A stretch of 51,735 bases of DNA. Origin: a virus. The notes under the pieces are model-generated. The model ran no database searches. It saw only the letters and a list, made by a program, of their open reading frames with translations, and had not been told where the DNA came from. Shown here one piece after another: positions 48,096-51,735 of the stretch (the stretch's first letter is position 1; the number at the start of each line of letters is the position of its first letter). A program made the position numbers and the translations under genes. The stretch covers positions 1-51,735 of the IMG/VR virus record IMGVR_UViG_3300030329_001756. One strand, written 5' to 3'.

Positions 48096-50639
48096 TTACT
48101 CGCCCATAAGAGCGGACATTTGATCTTGATAATTTTTAGCTTGACGTTCTAAATCAGCATTCTCAATATCTTTAATACTTCTTATTCGTTCATCTTCTAA
48201 AGAAGAATAATCTTCTTCAGTGTATCTGTGTTCACCTTCTTGATATGTTGGCTCAGTTTCAGCTATATTTCTCCATTGACTTACGGCACCTGTAGAAATA
48301 CGTGCTGGATCAGGTTTTATGTACTTGTCTCGTAATCCTTCAAACAAACTTCTTTCATCTACATCCGTTTCACGTTCTGATAAAGGTCTTTGAGAAATTA
48401 TGTCTTGTAATTCTGCTAAGTATCCTTCTTCATCTCTAGGTGGAAGGTCTGCAATCTCTTGTTGAAAAAGGTTTCTGTCAATACTTTGATCAACAAATTG
48501 ACCAACAGTAGGACGTTCTGGTAAAGGCATATTTGCTTTTGCTACAGGCGTTGCTGAAGTTAACATTTCAAGTGCTACATCAGCACCTAAAACAGCAGGA
48601 CCAGCAATTGCACTTTTAGGTATTTTACCAAGTAATTTATAAATTTGTTTTAATTTATCTCTTCTAGAAAAATCGACTCTGCCTTTATGAACGCCTTCCT
48701 TTATTCTTTTAGAAGCTAAATCTGCTTTTGATCTAGCTTCTTCTAACATTGAAGACATATCAGGATACCTTAAACTAGGTTCCATAAGACCTTTTTCATT
48801 TAAAAATCCGTTGGTATCAAGCCAAGCTGATAATCCTTTGCTATCTTTAATATTATGATCTGGGCCTGTTAAAATAGTTGTTAAAAGTTGAGCCTGTTCT
48901 CTATCATCTAAATTATTTTCTAAATCAAGTTCTGGAGCTATCTTTTTTAAAGCTTCAAAAACTTTATCTGTTTTATTTAATTCGGTTGCAACTTTTATTT
49001 TATCGTTAGATGTAGCTCCTTCACCACTACCTAAATCAAAATCAGATTCGGCTTCTCGTAATGGTACAGGAAATTCATCAGCATCAGATATAGCTTGTCT
49101 GTCAACATTATCTATAAGAGGAGTAGGAGATTTTACTGGTTCTGATGGCGCATCATCAGGAGGTTTAAATTTTATGTTTAATTTTTCAGCTATCTGACCT
49201 TTATTATTTACTCCTAAATGAACTCCTAGATTATTTTCAAATTGTTTTGTAATTTCAAAAGGCGTTACTCTGGAGAAACTTCTTATATAGCTTTTAGTTG
49301 TTACGTTACTGCCTTGACTGTCAGCATGTTCTAAAAGCATATCTGCTACTATTTTTTTATCAATTTTAGAACCATTTTGATCTTCAATATCAGTATTGTA
49401 TGCAATAACAGAAGCACCTATTTTTCTTAAAACTGAATGATCATCTGCTTTTCTTCCTAAAATTCGATTATACTCACTTCCAACGTCTGTTAACGGACCA
49501 GCTACTTTCTTCATTACTTTAGTAACATCTTGTGTTGTTAAATTTCCAAATACTTTACCTTTTCTTCGTTTTCCTTGATGAAAAGCTAAATCTTTAAACA
49601 TATTTTGCTGAGAAGTAGTTAATCGTATAGTTCCTTGTTGTTTCTTACCTTGTGAACCGGGAAATACAATTTGTGTAAAATCATCATTTAAATAAGGAGC
49701 GATACTTACTCCTTCAGGTTTACTGCTAAGAATATTTAATAAGTGTGTTGCTCGTATGGGCAGTTGACTGTTAATATAAATAGCAGATTTAACTTGTTTT
49801 TTAGTTCCATTTATCTTTAAACCACCCTTTTTAAAATTAGCGTTATCTACTCCCTCCATAATGTTGCTCATAAGAGTAGAATATTCGTCTAAAGTTAAAG
49901 GATAATGGATTGCTTTTCTACTTTGCCCTCTTGCTTGATCAGACAATCCTCTAGTAATCCAATGAAATAAAGTCTTTTGTTTTTTTCCTGCTGATTCTCT
50001 AAGACCTATTTCCATAGAGTTCCAGTAAGTTTTAAAATTTTGAGCCTTTTTACCTTCTCCTAAAAGCGGTATAGGGTCTTCTTCATCTATTGCCATATCT
50101 TGAAGACCAAGAAAAGTATTTAAGTCAAGTTTTTCTTGAAAACCATCTCCTTTTAAAACATTGTCTAATTCCTGTCGTTCTAAAACTTGACTTGTAAAAG
50201 ATTTGAAATTGTTTAATATTGTTTCAGGAGTAGGACTAAATCCTGATGCTTTATCTCCTGTAATATTAATTGGTTTAGAAACCAATTTAAAATGATCTCT
50301 GATTAATTCATATTCTTTGACGTAATCACTTCCTTCTTTTACACCCTCTTTAACAAAATCATTATGATATTCTGGATTACCTATTGTTATACCTCTTTTT
50401 ATTAAAGAAAGTATAGAAGCTTCTCTTAAAGTAATCTGGTCAGGAGTTCTAAGTGCTTTATCTAACAAATTTTTCTTTACTGTATCATTAAATTCACTTT
50501 CTCCTAAATTATCAAGATAAGGATCAATAATAAGTGTTTTTAATTCTTTTAATTGTTTGCCAAAACTATCAGTATCTAACAACGAAACACCACCACCAGA
50601 TGCGTATCCTTTAACTTGTTTTTCTACGAAACCTACCAT
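48096..50639 (-). CDS. Large protein with tyrosine-recombinase-like domain (847 aa)
   Basis: Start chosen at ATG 50639, next to the stop of the 73-aa gene (the frame opens three codons earlier). Residues about 290-460 look like a tyrosine recombinase catalytic domain: IRATHLLNIL (Arg296), a hairpin QGKKQQGTIRLT (Lys332/333), HSVLRKIGA (His401 and Arg405), LLEHAD (His438) and TTKSYIRSF (Tyr451). His and Arg are one residue wider apart, and the H-to-Y loop is 4 residues longer, than usual. Residues 1-280 and 465-847 are unlike known integrases and have a helical, acidic C-terminus. Between terminase and portal, so it could be a virion protein. Confidence 0.6.
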   Translation of the reverse strand: MVGFVEKQVKGYASGGGVSLLDTDSFGKQLKELKTLIIDPYLDNLGESEFNDTVKKNLLDKALRTPDQITLREASILSLIKRGITIGNPEYHNDFVKEGVKEGSDYVKEYELIRDHFKLVSKPINITGDKASGFSPTPETILNNFKSFTSQVLERQELDNVLKGDGFQEKLDLNTFLGLQDMAIDEEDPIPLLGEGKKAQNFKTYWNSMEIGLRESAGKKQKTLFHWITRGLSDQARGQSRKAIHYPLTLDEYSTLMSNIMEGVDNANFKKGGLKINGTKKQVKSAIYINSQLPIRATHLLNILSSKPEGVSIAPYLNDDFTQIVFPGSQGKKQQGTIRLTTSQQNMFKDLAFHQGKRRKGKVFGNLTTQDVTKVMKKVAGPLTDVGSEYNRILGRKADDHSVLRKIGASVIAYNTDIEDQNGSKIDKKIVADMLLEHADSQGSNVTTKSYIRSFSRVTPFEITKQFENNLGVHLGVNNKGQIAEKLNIKFKPPDDAPSEPVKSPTPLIDNVDRQAISDADEFPVPLREAESDFDLGSGEGATSNDKIKVATELNKTDKVFEALKKIAPELDLENNLDDREQAQLLTTILTGPDHNIKDSKGLSAWLDTNGFLNEKGLMEPSLRYPDMSSMLEEARSKADLASKRIKEGVHKGRVDFSRRDKLKQIYKLLGKIPKSAIAGPAVLGADVALEMLTSATPVAKANMPLPERPTVGQFVDQSIDRNLFQQEIADLPPRDEEGYLAELQDIISQRPLSERETDVDERSLFEGLRDKYIKPDPARISTGAVSQWRNIAETEPTYQEGEHRYTEEDYSSLEDERIRSIKDIENADLERQAKNYQDQMSALMGE

Positions 50640-50641
50640 AA

Positions 50642-50863
50642 TCAGCAATCAAACTTCTTATACAGTACTTCCATTCTTGCAGCATCCAGTTCAGCACTAG
50701 GAACAGCAGAATCAGTTTTCTTTTTTGTGTAATTGGTATCGTTATACGGATAAGGTCTTTCTTCACCCGTATCGTAAGGATTGAAGTTAAAGTTGTTCAA
50801 GCTTGTACCAAAAGAATGAATCATAAAAGGAATGTGGTGCGTAGTAGTTTTTTTCTTAGCCAT
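50642..50863 (-). CDS. Small hypothetical protein (73 aa)
   Basis: Lys/Thr/His-rich start (MAKKKTTTHHIPFMIHSFG), Asn/Pro/Tyr-rich middle, C-terminal helix (SAELDAARMEVLYKKF). No family recognised. It begins 2 bases after the terminase stop and is directly coupled to the large recombinase-like gene. Confidence 0.6.
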   Translation of the reverse strand: MAKKKTTTHHIPFMIHSFGTSLNNFNFNPYDTGEERPYPYNDTNYTKKKTDSAVPSAELDAARMEVLYKKFDC

Positions 50864-50865
50864 AT

Positions 50866-51735
50866 TTAATATCCAAACACTTCGTTAGAGGGTTCAAATG
50901 ACTGTTGTTGTTTAATAGAATTGAACATAGAACTGGTTACATGGCCGGTCTGGCGCGTCATGCACATGTATCGTAGGGCGTCATACGCATGATCCTCTGC
51001 TTTAGTGTCTACGTCCTCTGAATTAGTTCGAGACAAAGGCAGAGTAGGAAGAGTACGTATAAGGTTTGTACAAGTGCTAAAGATACGCAAACCGTGTCCA
51101 CCTTTAGAGCTTAGTGGCTTGTCTTCATCAAGTCTTCTGTGAAGTTCGATTTTCCCGGCCATGCGATTTCTGTCCGCTGGTATAAATCTAGCACCATTAC
51201 GGATCATTGTTTCAGCTATACTTGGTCCTGTGCCGTGCTTTGACCAACAAGACCCGTCAAGAACATTTTGCGTCATAGGAGGATCATCATGCTCTAAAGC
51301 AAGAATAAGACTTGCTAGGCTTTCTCCTGTATGTCCTTTTTCGTACAATTCTCTATATACCCAGATTGTTCCGTCCCAATCTACCGCGCCCCATAAGACA
51401 CAACTAGGGCTACTGTAGCCGTAATCCATTGCTCGTATACGGGGCCAGCTAAAGGGAACTTCAAATGGTTCAACAACATGTACTGATCTATCGAACTCAT
51501 AAAATGCTGCCCCTTCTGCAACATCCCAATCTCCTTCAAGTAACCTACGTCTTTCAACTTCAGGAAGACTGAGAAGCATTGATTCATATTCACCTGACTC
51601 CGATAGATAAGGATTATCTGTTAGTCTTGCAGGAATAAACTTTCTTTGAAACAAGGGTTGTTGTGTTTTTGGATTTGTTAAAGTTCTTCCTGTTTCTGGA
51701 TCAACTGCCCAAAACGGTGTATTTGGCGGTACAGG
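50866..51735 (-). CDS. Terminase large subunit, C-terminal part (289 aa visible)
   Basis: Partial: the frame is open to the window edge, so the ATPase half is missing. The RNase H-like nuclease is present: EGDWDVAEGAAFYEFDRSVHVV, then WPRIRAMDYGYSSPSCVLWGAVDWDG with the first catalytic Asp, and a later KAEDHAYDALRYM with Asp residues. It cuts concatemers during packaging. It heads the late module, read leftwards to 20455. Confidence 0.93.
   Translation of the reverse strand, partial: PVPPNTPFWAVDPETGRTLTNPKTQQPLFQRKFIPARLTDNPYLSESGEYESMLLSLPEVERRRLLEGDWDVAEGAAFYEFDRSVHVVEPFEVPFSWPRIRAMDYGYSSPSCVLWGAVDWDGTIWVYRELYEKGHTGESLASLILALEHDDPPMTQNVLDGSCWSKHGTGPSIAETMIRNGARFIPADRNRMAGKIELHRRLDEDKPLSSKGGHGLRIFSTCTNLIRTLPTLPLSRTNSEDVDTKAEDHAYDALRYMCMTRQTGHVTSSMFNSIKQQQSFEPSNEVFGY

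Noticed and set aside
20455-51735. Stand-alone endolysin
   Set aside because: I looked for lysozyme, amidase or transglycosylase motifs in the late module and found none; the only peptidoglycan-type motif is the M15-like domain in the frameshift product.

Overview
The window is a contiguous, mostly AT-rich stretch of a tailed-phage genome, very probably a marine podovirus (short tail) infecting an alphaproteobacterium-like host. The evidence is a terminase, portal, scaffold, HK97-fold capsid, tail tube A and B set, very long internal virion proteins, a T7-style replication set (family A polymerase, primase-helicase, gp2.5-like SSB, gp3-like endonuclease), a class II ribonucleotide reductase and ThyX. 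This mix recalls HMO-2011-type phages, but that is my inference from gene content. No phage RNA polymerase is present in the window, and several near-perfect or perfect sigma-70 promoters suggest use of host RNA polymerase. No small terminase subunit and no clear stand-alone endolysin were seen; the large terminase runs off the right edge.

Layout. 0-4.2 kb (minus): accessory genes, including a tiny Cys-rich metallothionein-like protein, an exported protein behind an (GA)18 tract, two oppositely oriented consensus promoters around a gene-free, repeat-bearing region that may make a small RNA, and a GC-richer cassette (DUF932 protein, several 27-34 residue membrane peptides, two terminators). 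4.2-6.3 kb (minus): DUF2693-like and GP88-like genes, a perfect 15-bp tandem repeat and small unknowns. 6.3-17.3 kb (minus): nucleotide and DNA metabolism: RNR, DUF3310, endonuclease I, primase-helicase, RecB-type exonuclease, HNH, tRNA-Arg(TCT), SSB, DNA polymerase, ThyX, PD-(D/E)XK nuclease. 17.35-17.41 kb: symmetrical divergent promoters that appear to share one -10 hexamer. 17.4-20.4 kb (plus): early-type small genes, a 128-nt structured RNA candidate, tRNA-Met/Ile(CAT), tRNA-Leu(TAA), a GC-rich pentapeptide-repeat gene and an HNH protein, closed by a bidirectional terminator. 20.45-51.7 kb (minus): lysis-like membrane genes, internal virion proteins, fibre with a C1q-like tip, tail tubes, capsid, scaffold, portal and terminase.

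Most notable: (i) a candidate programmed -1 ribosomal frameshift at 43429-43438 (A-AAA-AAG with an upstream GGAGGT) that would join a 231-residue virion-type protein to an M15-like zinc peptidase domain, giving about 688 residues; (ii) an 847-residue protein between terminase and portal that carries most signature residues of a tyrosine recombinase catalytic domain; (iii) a 76-residue gene with its own Shine-Dalgarno overprinted on the 3' end of the portal gene; (iv) the structured RNA at 17887-18014 with a tRNA-like T arm and complementary hairpin loops; (v) a roughly tenfold, one-strand enrichment of TGACA across the RNR gene, near repeats made of the same word; (vi) a recurring class of tiny membrane peptides, several with good ribosome binding sites.
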